64,000 nt of DNA from Massilia antarctica (GCF_015689335.1 NZ_CP065053.1:6944001-7008000), one strand, 5' to 3'; positions 8,970 to 18,646 are shown, numbered from the stretch's first letter. Notes: generated by a model not told the origin, from the sequence alone. Numbers and translations are program-made.

Positions 8970-9954
8970 GATGACGCGCGCCGCTGTCGCGCAGCGCGCC
9001 CAGCATCCAGTGGTTCGCTTCGATGATGGCGCCGTTGAAGTCGCACGGCGTCATTTGCAAGGTGCCGATGCGCACAGCCAGTGCATCGGGTTCGCCCCGT
9101 TCGGCGCATTCGACCAGGTCCAGCAGCGCACCCAGTTCACCGTCGCGGCGCAGCAGCGCGCCCTGCACCGCGTCGCTGATCGAGAGCGGCGCCAGGATGG
9201 CGGGCAGCGGCATGCCGAACAGGACGCCGAGCAGCGAAAACATCCCGGTCATGAAGGCTTGCTCCTGGGTGAGCTTGTCCAGGCCGCGCGTGCGCGCCAG
9301 CAGTTCGAGCGCGCGCGCCCGCACCGACACGCGCGCCAGCAGCATGGGCGAGCGGATGTCATCCTTATTCGCGGCGAACAGCATCAGATTGAGCCAGCGG
9401 CGCAGTTGCTGGCGCCCGAGGATCAGCAGCGCCTGGCCGAAGCTGGTGATACGCCGCACCACGCCCATGCCGAGGGAATTCACAAGGCGCAGCAGCTGGT
9501 ACGACAGGGTCGGGTCGAGCCGCAGCAGCGCTTCGATTTCGTGGGTGTCGGCGTCGGCGGCGACCAGTTGCACCAGTTGCAGGGCGAGGGAGCGCGATGC
9601 CGCCTGGCGGGCCGGCTCCTTGGCCGGCGCGGCCATGCACCAGTCGCCGTTGATCCAGCGCGCTTCGGGAGGCAGCAGCGCGGCGCTCAGGCGCTCGTCG
9701 GCGCGAAACAGGCTGGGCGCGGCCAGTTCGGTCCAACCCAGGTCGCGCAGCAAGCCCGCCAGCCGGGCATCCAGGCCGCTCCGGTACAGGCAGGGAAATT
9801 CCTGGCACAGGGCACCGAGCGCGGCCACCACAGCCGGCGCCGCGGCGCCATCGTCCGCTGCCGCGGCAGCCTCGATCAGCAGGCCGGACGGCACGCCGCG
9901 GCGGTCCGCTAATACGCGAAGAACAAGGAGTGGCGCCGGGCTCGAGCAGTTCAT
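8962..9954 (-). CDS. HDOD domain protein, possible frameshift at the 5' end
   Basis: A protein of about 330 residues with an HDOD domain (roughly residues 130-300), including ADADTHEIEALLRLDPTLSY and LLRLVNSLGMGVVRRITSFG. HDOD proteins are catalytically inactive HD relatives used as scaffolds in signalling, and they often accompany cyclic-di-GMP enzymes. The gene is translationally coupled to the PAS-GGDEF-EAL gene. The start is uncertain. The ATG at 9954 has no Shine-Dalgarno sequence. An ATG at 9988 in the next frame has GGGGG before it and begins MAFTVTHLLDPHELLEPGA, which would join naturally to PLLVLRVLAD of this frame after a one-base shift. The true protein may therefore start at 9988. 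Confidence 0.75.
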   Translation of the reverse strand: MNCSSPAPLLVLRVLADRRGVPSGLLIEAAAAADDGAAAPAVVAALGALCQEFPCLYRSGLDARLAGLLRDLGWTELAAPSLFRADERLSAALLPPEARWINGDWCMAAPAKEPARQAASRSLALQLVQLVAADADTHEIEALLRLDPTLSYQLLRLVNSLGMGVVRRITSFGQALLILGRQQLRRWLNLMLFAANKDDIRSPMLLARVSVRARALELLARTRGLDKLTQEQAFMTGMFSLLGVLFGMPLPAILAPLSISDAVQGALLRRDGELGALLDLVECAERGEPDALAVRIGTLQMTPCDFNGAIIEANHWMLGALRDSGARHHG

Positions 9955-10065
9955 GGGGATCGAGGAGGTGGGTAACAGTGAAGGCCATGGTACCCCCGAG
10001 TTATTTACCCTCACCAACGTTTCGATCAAGAACTAAGGTGATACAAGGAAAAAATATCAGGTGTT

Positions 10066-11001
10066 TCAGGCTGCTGTTGCTAATCCGCCCGGCGCGAATC
10101 CGGCCAGTTGCGCGAACAGGCCGGGGCGCTGCATGCGCTCGCGCCACCAGCGCAGGGCAGCGCCCTCCTCGCCCACGCGCCAGGCCAGGTAAAAGGTTTC
10201 GGCGGCGCGCATTTCCTCGACCTGTTTTTCGATCAACAAGCCGCGTTCGATGGCCGGGCGCGCGCAGGCTTCGGGCAGAAAGCCGAAGCCCAGGCCGGCG
10301 ACCTGCAAATCGTATTTGGCCTGCATGGTGGGCACGGTCAGCGCGTCTTGCCCCAGCAGCAGGCCGACCGTGCGCGCGGCCATGTTGCGCGCCGAATCGG
10401 CCACCACGATGGCGCGGTGGTTCTGCAACTGGCTGCGCCCGAGCGGCTCGGGCAGGGCGGCCAGCGGATGGCCGGGCGCGACGGCGAACACGAAGGGCAT
10501 CGAGCCGATCGCGCGCGCCACGTAGCCGCCGCCGGCCGGACCGTCGCCGGCCACGCCGACCAGCAGGTCGACCCGGCGGTCGAGCAAGGCTTCCCACGGA
10601 CCGGACAGGGTTTCCTGCACGATGCGCAGGCGGGTCTGCTGGGCCACGTCATAGAACGCGCGGATATCGTCTTGCAGCGCCAGCGCGGAAAATAGTGAAT
10701 CCATGCCGATGCCCAGTTCGGTTTCCCAGCCGGAGGCGACCCGGCGCACGCGGTGCTCGAGGTCGTGCGCGGCCTTGAGCAGGTAGCGCCCTTCGGTGAG
10801 CAGTTCGCGCCCGGCCGGGGTGAGCAGGATGCGCGGGCCGTTGCGCTCGAACACCTGCACCCCCAGGTCTTCCTCCAGCTTGGCGACCGTGTAGGAAATG
10901 GTCGAGGGTACCCGGTGCAACTCTTGCCCCGCCTTGGAGAAGGAACCGCGGCGGTCGATGGCATCAATGATCAGCAGCGCTTCCAGGCTCAGTTTTAACA
11001 T
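10066..11001 (-). CDS. yhaJ: LysR-family regulator, YhaJ-like
   Basis: A 311-residue LysR-type regulator. The N-terminal winged helix-turn-helix (about 1-65) reads SLEALLIIDAIDRRGSFSKA and then VPSTISYTVAKLEEDLG, which closely follows E. coli YhaJ. An effector-binding domain covers about 90-295. In E. coli, YhaJ is associated with the neighbouring pirin-like gene yhaK and responds to dihydroxylated aromatic compounds. Here too the divergent neighbour is a pirin, so the pairing is conserved. A T-N11-A box lies just upstream of the start (11009-11029). The gene name rests on sequence similarity and this pairing, not on a full alignment. Confidence 0.85.
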   Translation of the reverse strand: MLKLSLEALLIIDAIDRRGSFSKAGQELHRVPSTISYTVAKLEEDLGVQVFERNGPRILLTPAGRELLTEGRYLLKAAHDLEHRVRRVASGWETELGIGMDSLFSALALQDDIRAFYDVAQQTRLRIVQETLSGPWEALLDRRVDLLVGVAGDGPAGGGYVARAIGSMPFVFAVAPGHPLAALPEPLGRSQLQNHRAIVVADSARNMAARTVGLLLGQDALTVPTMQAKYDLQVAGLGFGFLPEACARPAIERGLLIEKQVEEMRAAETFYLAWRVGEEGAALRWWRERMQRPGLFAQLAGFAPGGLATAA

Positions 11002-11008
11002 TCGATTT

Positions 11009-11029
11009 TTTCGATCATAGAGGACGAAA
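11009..11029. promoter_or_regulatory. Putative LysR binding box (T-N11-A) between yhaJ-like and pirin genes
   Basis: TTTCG at 11009-11013 and CGAAA at 11025-11029 are complementary arms around an 11-base spacer, the classical LysR T-N11-A layout. The box lies 8 bases from the regulator start and about 125 bases before the pirin gene. A TATACT -10-like element is at 11061-11066, facing the pirin gene. This is inferred from pattern and location. Confidence 0.45.
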
Positions 11030-11152
11030 TTTTCCGTTTTTTGATTCGCCGGACGACGCCTATACTAGCTTCATCGATGCAGTGAAACAGAAATCCACCG
11101 ACAACGTGGATCGAAATTATTGCACATTAACCTTTAAGAAACGGAGCATATC

Positions 11153-11854
11153 ATGTTGGAAATTCGTCAAGGCGCAGAACGTGGCAACGCCAACCATGGC
11201 TGGCTGCAATCCAAACATACGTTTTCTTTCGGCCATTATCACGATCCGAAACACACGGGTTTCGGCCCGCTGCTGGTGATCAACGAAGACAAGGTAGCGC
11301 CTTCGCAAGGTTTTGGCACCCACGGCCACCGCGACATGGAGATTATTTCCTACGTGCTGGAAGGGGCGCTGGAACACAAGGACAGCATGGGGACCGGCTC
11401 GGTGTTGCACTATGGCGATGTGCAGCGGATGAGCGCGGGGACCGGCGTGCGGCACAGCGAGTTCAACGGCTCGGCGACGGAACCGGTGCACTTTCTGCAA
11501 ATCTGGATCCAGCCGAACGTGACGGGCATCGCCCCGAGCTACGAGGAAAAGCACTTCACGCCGGAGAGCAAAATCGGCCAGCTGCGCCTGATTGCGTCGA
11601 GCGATGGACGCCAGGATTCGGTGCTGATCCACCAGGATGGCGCGATTTATGCGGGTATTCTGAATGGCGGCGCGGCGCTCGAGCACCCGCTGGCGCAGGG
11701 GCGCACCGGCTATGTGCACCTGATTCGCGGGTCGCTGACGGTCAACGGGATGCGGCTTAACGGCGGTGACGCCATGAAATTGACGCAGGAGAGCGCGGTC
11801 AGGATCGAGCACGCCGAGGCGGCCGAAGTGCTGCTGTTCGACTTGCCGTATTAA
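11153..11854 (+). CDS. Pirin family bicupin protein (YhaK/YhhW-like)
   Basis: A 233-residue bicupin. The pirin metal site is intact: GFGTHGHRDMEII supplies two histidines, and GTGVRHSEFN supplies His and Glu. Bacterial members such as YhhW act as quercetin 2,3-dioxygenases, while YhaK may sense redox state, so enzyme or sensor roles are both possible. AACGGAGCATATC precedes the ATG and gives a GGAG ribosome site. It is divergently transcribed from the YhaJ-like regulator and is probably its target. The protein is cytosolic, with no signal peptide. A GC-rich hairpin follows the stop. Confidence 0.88.
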   Translation: MLEIRQGAERGNANHGWLQSKHTFSFGHYHDPKHTGFGPLLVINEDKVAPSQGFGTHGHRDMEIISYVLEGALEHKDSMGTGSVLHYGDVQRMSAGTGVRHSEFNGSATEPVHFLQIWIQPNVTGIAPSYEEKHFTPESKIGQLRLIASSDGRQDSVLIHQDGAIYAGILNGGAALEHPLAQGRTGYVHLIRGSLTVNGMRLNGGDAMKLTQESAVRIEHAEAAEVLLFDLPY

Positions 11855-11859
11855 ACCGA

Positions 11860-11895
11860 GGCCACGGGGGTGCGGCATGGCGCGCACCCGTGGCC
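11860..11895 (+). terminator. GC-rich hairpin after the pirin gene
   Basis: GGCCACGGGGGTGCG (11860-11874) pairs with CGCGCACCCGTGGCC (11881-11895) apart from slight bulges, starting 5 bases after the stop codon. No T-run follows, so it may slow transcription or protect the 3' end rather than act as a strong intrinsic terminator. Confidence 0.4.
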
Positions 11896-12129
11896 CGGCG
11901 CAGCGCGCTGGAGCATGGTTATCAGATGCATATGGCCAAACCGATGCAAGCGGCGCAACTGTCAGCCGTGCTGTCAGGCCTTCTTTCCTGAAAAAGCAAC
12001 ACCTGACATGCAGCGCCGGCGAACACCCCGGACGGATGACGCCGCCATGGTATCGTTTTAGACAATGCCACCCGCTAGCGCTGCCGACTTGCCAATTCAA
12101 TCACTGAATTAGTATATTTTGCCGAACCC

Positions 12130-14337
12130 ATGAAAGTCCGCTCCCATATTGCCTTGCTGGTGGCCGCCATTCTGGTGCCGATCGTGCTGCTCTCCATCGT
12201 GGCGATTTCGGTCCTGCTCGCCGCCGAGCGCAAGGCCGCGCTCAGGGGCATGGAGGAGCTCGCCCGCACGACCGTGCTGATCATGGACCAGGAGATGTTG
12301 GTCGCCAGGGCAACCGCACAGGCCCTGGCCACGTCGCGCAGCCTAGCGCGCGGCGACTTCGCCGATTTTTACGAGCAGGCGCAAAGGGCCAATGCCGGCC
12401 ATGCCATGCAGACCGCCTTCATCGGCGAACAGGGCCAGCAGCTCTTCAATACCATCCGCCCCTACGGCGCCCCGATCGCACCACCGGCAGAGCTGGTGAA
12501 AGCGCGGGTCGCTGGTGTGTTCCAAGGCGGCGCCCCGGCCTACAGCAACCTGATCAAAGGCAGCGCCACCAAACAGTATGTCGTCAGCCTGGAGTATCCG
12601 GTCGTGATCGCGGACGGGCGACGGTTCCTGATCAGTCAGTGGCTGTTTTCAAGCAGGTTGAACGAGCTGCTGCCGGCGAAAAACATCCCAGCGTCATGGC
12701 TCATTTCCGTCTTCGACCGGCAAGGCATTACCATCGCCCGCAACAAGGGCGCGCAGCAGTATGTGGGGCAAGCGCCCAAGGCCAAAGTGCAGCGGGCGAT
12801 CTTGGCGCGCCACGAAGGCATTTCGCGCAGCTACATTCGCGAAGGCACGGAAATGTACGGCGCCTGGGCGATTTCCCCCACGACCGGCTGGAGCGTCGGC
12901 ATCGGCGTGCCGGTGGACGAAGTCGAGCATGCCGCCGTCAAATCGGTGGCCCTGACCGCGCTCGGCTTTGTCCTTACCATCGTCTCGGCCATCACCGGAG
13001 CCATCCTGTTCAGCCGGCGGCTGATAGGAGCGATCGACAAGGCCTCCCGCGCTGCCGAACTGATCGGGCAGCGCCAGATCCCGCCGCTGGAAACCTTGCC
13101 GGTTACAGAAATGAACCAGCTGCAAGTATCCCTGCACCAGGCCGGCAGCCTGCTCAGGGATAGCGAAGCCGAACGCAACGAACACCTTGCCGCGGCCCAG
13201 AGCGCGCGCGCGGCGGCTGAACAAGCCCAGGCTGTGGCGGAAGCGCAAAACCAAGCCAAGGATGAATTCCTGGCGATGCTGGGACACGAATTACGCAATC
13301 CACTCGCTGCGATCACCTCGGGTGTGACACTGTTGAGCATGCGGGGCACCGATGCAGCGCGGGCCGCCAAGGCGACCGCCATCATCGAGCGCCAGACCCG
13401 CCACCTGGTCCACCTGGTCGACGAGTTGCTCGACGCCCACCGCATCCTGAGCGGCAAGCTGACCCTGTCGAAAACCGCACTCGACCTGGCCGGGGCGGTG
13501 GAGTCCTGCCTGGCCGCGTTCGAGGCGCGCGGCGCCATGCGCAGCCACCGCATCACCTGCACCTTGGCGCCCCTGGTGATAGAAGCGGACCCGACCCGTC
13601 TCGAACAAATGGTCAGCAATCTGCTCGACAATGCATTGAAATATACGCCCGAAGGGGGACTCATCCACATAACGGTGGCCGCCGACGATAGCATGGCGGT
13701 CTTGTCGGTGGCCGACAGCGGGGTCGGCCTGTCCGAGGAACTGTTGCCGCATGTATTCGACGTCTTCGTTCAAGGCAAGGTCATCAACCGGTCGAAAGGC
13801 GGCTTGGGCATCGGGCTGGCGGTCGTCAATTCGCTCGCCAAACAGCATGACGCCATCTTGCTGGCCGAGAGCGCCGGCGCCGGCCTGGGCAGCACGTTCT
13901 CGATCCGTTTCCCGCTCGCCGCGGCGGCGCCCGCCACGCCGGCCGCCAGCCGGACCGGGAGCGCCGGGCACAAGGGCGCGATCCTGGTGATCGAGGACAA
14001 TCGCGATGTACGTGAAATGATGTGCAGCCTGCTCACCGAGCTGGGCTTCCAGGTCTTGTCGGCCGAGAGCGGGAAACAAGGCATCCAAACAGCCGTGGCC
14101 ATCCTGCCCGACGTGGCCCTGGTCGACATCGACCTGCCGGACATGTCCGGCTACGACATCGCGCGCACACTCAAAGGCGCGGCGCGGACCGAGGTCATCC
14201 GCCTTATTGCCGTGACAGGGTATGGACAGGAATCGGACCGCCGCGCTGCATTGTCCAGCGGGTTCGACGGCCATTTGAAAAAGCCGGTGCGCATCGAGGA
14301 TGTGCTCGCCGCGATCGGCCCGCTGCCAGGGCGCTAA
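12130..14337 (+). CDS. Membrane-bound hybrid histidine kinase with C-terminal receiver
   Basis: A 735-residue hybrid sensor kinase. A first membrane helix (about 8-30) and a second (about 276-297) flank a periplasmic sensor of about 245 residues that resembles a dCACHE domain. A short HAMP-like linker and coiled coil follow. The HisKA domain has LGHELRNP with the phosphoacceptor His386. The HATPase domain has NLLDNALKYTPEGG, DSGVGLS and GGLGIGLAVV. A receiver domain starts near residue 618 with IEDNRD and has the likely phosphoacceptor Asp666 in LVDIDLP and a KKP near the end. The ligand is unknown. It is convergent with a second hybrid kinase gene, and the two may share a network. Confidence 0.88.
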   Translation: MKVRSHIALLVAAILVPIVLLSIVAISVLLAAERKAALRGMEELARTTVLIMDQEMLVARATAQALATSRSLARGDFADFYEQAQRANAGHAMQTAFIGEQGQQLFNTIRPYGAPIAPPAELVKARVAGVFQGGAPAYSNLIKGSATKQYVVSLEYPVVIADGRRFLISQWLFSSRLNELLPAKNIPASWLISVFDRQGITIARNKGAQQYVGQAPKAKVQRAILARHEGISRSYIREGTEMYGAWAISPTTGWSVGIGVPVDEVEHAAVKSVALTALGFVLTIVSAITGAILFSRRLIGAIDKASRAAELIGQRQIPPLETLPVTEMNQLQVSLHQAGSLLRDSEAERNEHLAAAQSARAAAEQAQAVAEAQNQAKDEFLAMLGHELRNPLAAITSGVTLLSMRGTDAARAAKATAIIERQTRHLVHLVDELLDAHRILSGKLTLSKTALDLAGAVESCLAAFEARGAMRSHRITCTLAPLVIEADPTRLEQMVSNLLDNALKYTPEGGLIHITVAADDSMAVLSVADSGVGLSEELLPHVFDVFVQGKVINRSKGGLGIGLAVVNSLAKQHDAILLAESAGAGLGSTFSIRFPLAAAAPATPAASRTGSAGHKGAILVIEDNRDVREMMCSLLTELGFQVLSAESGKQGIQTAVAILPDVALVDIDLPDMSGYDIARTLKGAARTEVIRLIAVTGYGQESDRRAALSSGFDGHLKKPVRIEDVLAAIGPLPGR

Positions 14338-14353
14338 GGCCGGTGTGGATACC

Positions 14354-14378
14354 GGCACCGGACGTCGGCACCGGTGCC
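14354..14378. terminator. Inverted repeat between convergent kinase genes
   Basis: GGCACCGG (14354-14361) and CCGGTGCC (14371-14378) form an 8-bp perfect stem with a 9-base loop, in the 47-base gap between two convergent stops. No T-run is present on either side. It is a possible bidirectional terminator. Confidence 0.35.
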
Positions 14379-14384
14379 GCGGCC

Positions 14385-16283
14385 CTAGCTGGCCACCGCG
14401 CGCAGGCGCTTGGCCACATCGGCCATGCGGTAAGGCTTGGTGATCAGGTCGAACTGCCCGAGCGCGTCGCCGAAGCGCTCGCGCAGCGGGCCACTCATGT
14501 AGCCTGAAGTCAGCAGGATGTTAATCCCGGGCACAAGCTCCCTGGCCGCTTGCGCCAGTGCCACGCCGTCCATGTCGGGCATCACCACATCGGTAAACAA
14601 CACCTTGATATCGGCATGCTGCTGCAACAGATGTATCGCTTCCGCCGCGCTGTTGGCGGCGATCGCCTCGTAACCGAGGCTTTGAAAGATGGCCACGGTC
14701 ATGTCGAGCACATCGGGCTGGTCATCGACGATGAGTGCCTTGTCGAGACCTGCCGCTTCGGCTTCGGTCCCCGGTCGCGCGACCTGCTCCGGGAAATATA
14801 GGGAAATCGCGGTACCTTGTCCCGGCGCCGACTCGATGGTCACGTGTCCGCCGGACTGCTGCGTCAAGCCATACACCTGGCTCAGGCCCAGGCCGGTGCC
14901 CTTGCCCACCGCCTTGGTGGTGAAAAACGGTTCGAGCGCACGGCGGGCAACCTCTGGTGTCATGCCGGTGCCGTTATCGCGGACGGTTATGACCGCATAC
15001 GGGCCGGAAGGGAGCTGATCGACTTGGTTCTCTTCAAGGAAGGCGTGGCGCGTTTCCAGGGAAATGGTGCCGCTTTCACCGACCGCGTCGCGCGCATTGA
15101 TCACCAGGTTCAGGAGCGCCGCCTCGAACTGCGAGACATCGGTCAGGACTTTTCCCACCGGCCCCTTCCGAATCACGAAGCTGGCCGAGTTGGGCACTGC
15201 GCGCCGCAACACGGCTTCGAACGAGGCGATGATCTGGCTAACGTCGAGCACTTCGAGGGTCAGCGGCTGCTGGCGCGCGAATGCCAGCAATTGGCCGGTC
15301 AGCGCGGCGCCCTGCTGCGCGGCGCGCTCCATGCTGTCGATGATCTTGCGGTGCTGCCCGATATCGGCCGAGGTCGCGCGCATCAAGTCGATACCGCTGC
15401 AAATCACGTTCAACAGGTTATTAAAGTCGTGCGCGATACCGCCCGTCAGCTTGCCGATGGCTTCCAGCTTTTGCGATTGCGCCAGCGCTTCGCGGGTGCG
15501 TTCGAGCATCAGCGCCGCCTCGCGCCGCTCGGTGATATCGCGCGTGATCTTGGCAAAGCCAATGAGCCGCCTGGCCGAGTCGAAGACCGGATCGATCACC
15601 ACGTGGGCCCAGAAGCGCGTGCCGTCGCCGCGCACGCGCCAGCCTTCGGTCTCGTAGCGGCCCTCGCGCTCGGCTGTGCCCAGCGCGATCTCGGGAATGC
15701 CGCTGCGCTTGTCCTCATCGGTGTAAAAGCGCGAAAAATGACTGCCTTTGACTTGGTCGAACTCGAGCCGCTTGATGCGCTTGGCGCCCTCGTTCCAGTT
15801 GGTGATCAGCCCCTCGGGCGACAACATATAGATGGCGTAGTCGGTCACGCTCTGCACCAGCAGCCGGAAGCGCTCTTCGCTGGCGTGCAGCGCTTCGGCG
15901 GTGCGGCGCGTTTCCGTGATATCGCGCGTGATCTTCGTGTATCCCAACAGCACGTCGTCGGCGCCGAAGATGGGATCGATCACGACGCTGGCCCAGAACA
16001 GGGTCCCGTCCTTGCGCACGCGCCAACCTTCATCCTCGAATTTGCCGGCGGTGCGCGCCAGATGCAGCGCCTTGAGCGGCACGCCGCGCGCCTTGTCCTC
16101 GGCCGTGTAAAAAGTTGAAAAGTGCTTGCCGATGATTTCATCCGGCTTGTAGCCCTTGAACAATTCCGCACCCGCGTTCCAGCTCACCACGTCGCCATCG
16201 GCCGAGAGCATGTAGATCGCGTAATCGGTGACCTTGGAAATGAACAGCTTCAGGCGGTCGGCCTCAAGATAGGATTGGGACAT
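14385..16283 (-). CDS. PAS-PAS hybrid histidine kinase with receiver
   Basis: A 632-residue soluble hybrid kinase. Two very similar PAS domains (about 10-125 and 135-250) each carry YAIYMLS near the start and end with a DPIFGADD or DPVFDSAR stretch before IGFAKITRDIT, suggesting internal duplication. The HisKA domain has GGIAHDFNNLLNVI with the phosphoacceptor His. The HATPase domain carries VINARDAVGE, DNGTGM and GKGTGLGLSQVYG. The C-terminal receiver begins ALIVDDQPDV and has TDVVMPDMDG with the phosphoacceptor Asp, then KPY. PAS pairs often sense redox state or light, but no cofactor residue is clear here. I used the ATG at 16283; the in-frame extension to 16328 is unlikely. Confidence 0.87.
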   Translation of the reverse strand: MSQSYLEADRLKLFISKVTDYAIYMLSADGDVVSWNAGAELFKGYKPDEIIGKHFSTFYTAEDKARGVPLKALHLARTAGKFEDEGWRVRKDGTLFWASVVIDPIFGADDVLLGYTKITRDITETRRTAEALHASEERFRLLVQSVTDYAIYMLSPEGLITNWNEGAKRIKRLEFDQVKGSHFSRFYTDEDKRSGIPEIALGTAEREGRYETEGWRVRGDGTRFWAHVVIDPVFDSARRLIGFAKITRDITERREAALMLERTREALAQSQKLEAIGKLTGGIAHDFNNLLNVICSGIDLMRATSADIGQHRKIIDSMERAAQQGAALTGQLLAFARQQPLTLEVLDVSQIIASFEAVLRRAVPNSASFVIRKGPVGKVLTDVSQFEAALLNLVINARDAVGESGTISLETRHAFLEENQVDQLPSGPYAVITVRDNGTGMTPEVARRALEPFFTTKAVGKGTGLGLSQVYGLTQQSGGHVTIESAPGQGTAISLYFPEQVARPGTEAEAAGLDKALIVDDQPDVLDMTVAIFQSLGYEAIAANSAAEAIHLLQQHADIKVLFTDVVMPDMDGVALAQAARELVPGINILLTSGYMSGPLRERFGDALGQFDLITKPYRMADVAKRLRAVAS

Positions 16284-16497
16284 GGCAATTATATGTATAA
16301 AAACACAATTATACTCCGTTTTGTCCACCCTACATTTCCGCTTGGAACGTCAACGCCAGGGAGGGCGGCTCTCTTGCACGATACGTGAATGGCCAATTCG
16401 TGGCGCGCTCTAGCGCGGCGTTTAGAGCCCCTTCCCCAACGGCCGCCTGGGTTTTCCGCTACACTTGCGGCTACAGCAATAGATTTGAGAACAGGCC

Positions 16498-17142
16498 ATG
16501 CCCTCCCCCGTCACTGAAGAACTCCTCGATTACACCACCTCGTGCGCCTTGCCCACTCCCTGGGCGCAGTTCACCTTGCACGCCTTTGTCGAGCACGCAA
16601 CGGGCAAGGAGCACCTGGCGATGACCCTGGGCGACATCGGCAACGGCGAACCGGTGCTGGCGCGCGTGCATTCCGAATGCCTGACCGGCGACGTGCTATT
16701 TTCGCAACGCTGCGATTGCGGCGCCCAGCTCGAAGGCGCGCTCAAGCGCATCGCCGAGGAAGGCCGCGGCATCCTGCTCTACCTGCGCCAGGAAGGACGC
16801 GGCATCGGCCTGGTCAACAAGATGCGCGCCTACCGCCTGCAGGAAGCCGGTGCCGATACGGTCGAGGCCAACCTGGCCCTGGGCTTTCACGCCGACGCCC
16901 GCAATTACGAACTGTGCCAGCCGATGTTCGGCCATTTCGGCATCCACGCGCTGCGCCTGATGACCAACAATCCGCGCAAGATCGATGCCATGGAAAAACT
17001 CGGCGTCAAGGTCAGCGAACGGGTGCCGCTGCTGGTGAACCGCAACGCCTTCAATAACAGCTACCTGAACACCAAGGAAGCCAAGCTCGGCCACATGATG
17101 ACCCCGCTCGCAGAGCCGGTCGCGCAGGACGGCGAACTGTAA
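16498..17142 (+). CDS. ribA: GTP cyclohydrolase II
   Basis: A 214-residue enzyme for the first committed step of riboflavin synthesis, opening the GTP imidazole ring. It closely matches the E. coli protein in length and motifs: [10 protein letters not shown], then CDCGAQLE, which with the preceding Cys supplies the three zinc ligands, and RQEGRGIGL containing the catalytic Arg/Tyr region. The protein is a stand-alone RibA, not fused to RibB. No FMN riboswitch-like structure is seen in the 214-base gap upstream. It stands alone, between the hybrid kinase and the protease-FHA pair. Confidence 0.95.
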   Translation: MPSPVTEELLDYTTSCALPTPWAQFTLHAFVEHATGKEHLAMTLGDIGNGEPVLARVHSECLTGDVLFSQRCDCGAQLEGALKRIAEEGRGILLYLRQEGRGIGLVNKMRAYRLQEAGADTVEANLALGFHADARNYELCQPMFGHFGIHALRLMTNNPRKIDAMEKLGVKVSERVPLLVNRNAFNNSYLNTKEAKLGHMMTPLAEPVAQDGEL

Positions 17143-17218
17143 GGGAAACCGAAAGGCGCGCAAATAAGCTAAGCTGGTGGCAAGATAGCGGAAACAGCTC
17201 TTGCCACCGAAGGATTGC

Positions 17219-18646
17219 ATGAAATTTGTCAATGCCGCCGTGCTTGCTTATTGCTTCGCCGCCCATGCCATCGCGGCGACCGCGCCCGCGCCGCCACCGG
17301 CGCCGCGCCCTCCCCCCGCTCCCCTGACCATTCCCGCCGTCATTCCCCCGCCCGCCCCGGCCGTCATTCCACCCGGCGCCCAGCCCCCGGCCACCACCCC
17401 CGAAGTCGACGACAACGCCGCCCTGCCGCCGCCCTCCTCGGCCGCGCAAAAAGTGTATTCCGCCGCCAAGGGCGACCTGTTGCAAATCCGCATGCTGCTC
17501 AAGAATGGACGCAGCCAGTCGACCGTGGGCTCGGGCTTCATGGTCGGCACCAGCAACCTGGTGTTGACCAATTACCACGTGGTGTCGCAGATGGCGCTCG
17601 ACCCGGACGTGTACGTGGGCGAATACATCGATACCGACGGCAAGAGCGGCCCGGTCGAGCTGCTGGCCGTGGACGTGCTGCACGACCTGGCGGTGGTGCG
17701 CATCAACCGCAACGGCAGCGGCTTTTTCAATATTCCCGAGAAACTGGTCAAGCTGACCCAGGGCCAGTATCTGTATTCGCTGGGCAATCCTCTCGACCTC
17801 GGCTTCGCCATTTCGGAAGGCTCGTACAACGGCATCATCACGCGCAGCTTTTACGACCAGTTGATGTTCACCGGCCCGATCAACTCGGGCATGAGCGGCG
17901 GGCCGAGCGTGACCGTGGCCGGCGACGTGGCCGGGGTAAACGTGTCGAAACGGCGCGATGGCGAATTGATCAGCTTCCTGGTGCCGGTGCGCTTTGCCCA
18001 GGAATTGCTGAAAAAAGTGGCGGCGCAGACCCGCACGCCCAAGGACTTCAATCCCCTGATCGGCCAGCAGTTGCTGGCCCACCAGCGCGGCATGATCGAC
18101 CGCCTGCTCGATGCCCCGCTCTCGCTCAAGACCATGGGTCCGTACCAGGTACCGGTGCGCGAGTCGGATCAGGTGCGCTGCTGGGGGCGCTCCAACGTCA
18201 AGGCCGAAGCCACCTTCAATGCCGACACCATGGCGTGCGCGATGGAGTCCGCCATCTTCGTGTCGGACTCGCAGCAGACCGGGCACGTCTCGATGACGCA
18301 CCAGTACGTGCGCTCGGCCATCCTGGACCCGGTCCGCTTCGCCGTGCTGGCCTCGACCCTGTTCAAGACCGATAACCTGGGCAGCACCAAGGACACGCGC
18401 CTGACCGGGCCGATGTGCACCGAAAAGTTCGTCAAGACCACATCGCTCCCGCTGCGCGCGGTGACCTGCGTGCGCGCCTACCGCAAGTTCGCGGGCCTGT
18501 ACAACTTCACCCTGCTCACCGCCAGCACCGACGACGCCCGCGCCACCTTGCAGAGCCGTCTCGACGTCTCCGGCGTCTCGTACGAAAACGGCTTGCGCAC
18601 CACGCGCGCCTTCCTCGAAGCGCTGGCGCGCGGGAACAAACCATGA
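17219..18646 (+). CDS. Secreted trypsin-like serine protease
   Basis: A 475-residue exported protein. MKFVNAAVLAYCFAAHAIA is a signal peptide, followed by a proline/alanine-rich linker to about residue 70. The protease domain shows the full triad: His in VLTNYHVV, Asp in LHDLAVVRI and Ser in NSGMSGGPSV. This is the Do/HtrA-like S1 fold with no PDZ domain. A C-terminal part of about 200 residues has no recognised domain and contains several cysteines. I chose the ATG at 17219 because the signal peptide begins there, not at an earlier start at 17201. The stop overlaps the next start as ATGA, so the FHA membrane protein is made with it. Confidence 0.85.
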   Translation: MKFVNAAVLAYCFAAHAIAATAPAPPPAPRPPPAPLTIPAVIPPPAPAVIPPGAQPPATTPEVDDNAALPPPSSAAQKVYSAAKGDLLQIRMLLKNGRSQSTVGSGFMVGTSNLVLTNYHVVSQMALDPDVYVGEYIDTDGKSGPVELLAVDVLHDLAVVRINRNGSGFFNIPEKLVKLTQGQYLYSLGNPLDLGFAISEGSYNGIITRSFYDQLMFTGPINSGMSGGPSVTVAGDVAGVNVSKRRDGELISFLVPVRFAQELLKKVAAQTRTPKDFNPLIGQQLLAHQRGMIDRLLDAPLSLKTMGPYQVPVRESDQVRCWGRSNVKAEATFNADTMACAMESAIFVSDSQQTGHVSMTHQYVRSAILDPVRFAVLASTLFKTDNLGSTKDTRLTGPMCTEKFVKTTSLPLRAVTCVRAYRKFAGLYNFTLLTASTDDARATLQSRLDVSGVSYENGLRTTRAFLEALARGNKP

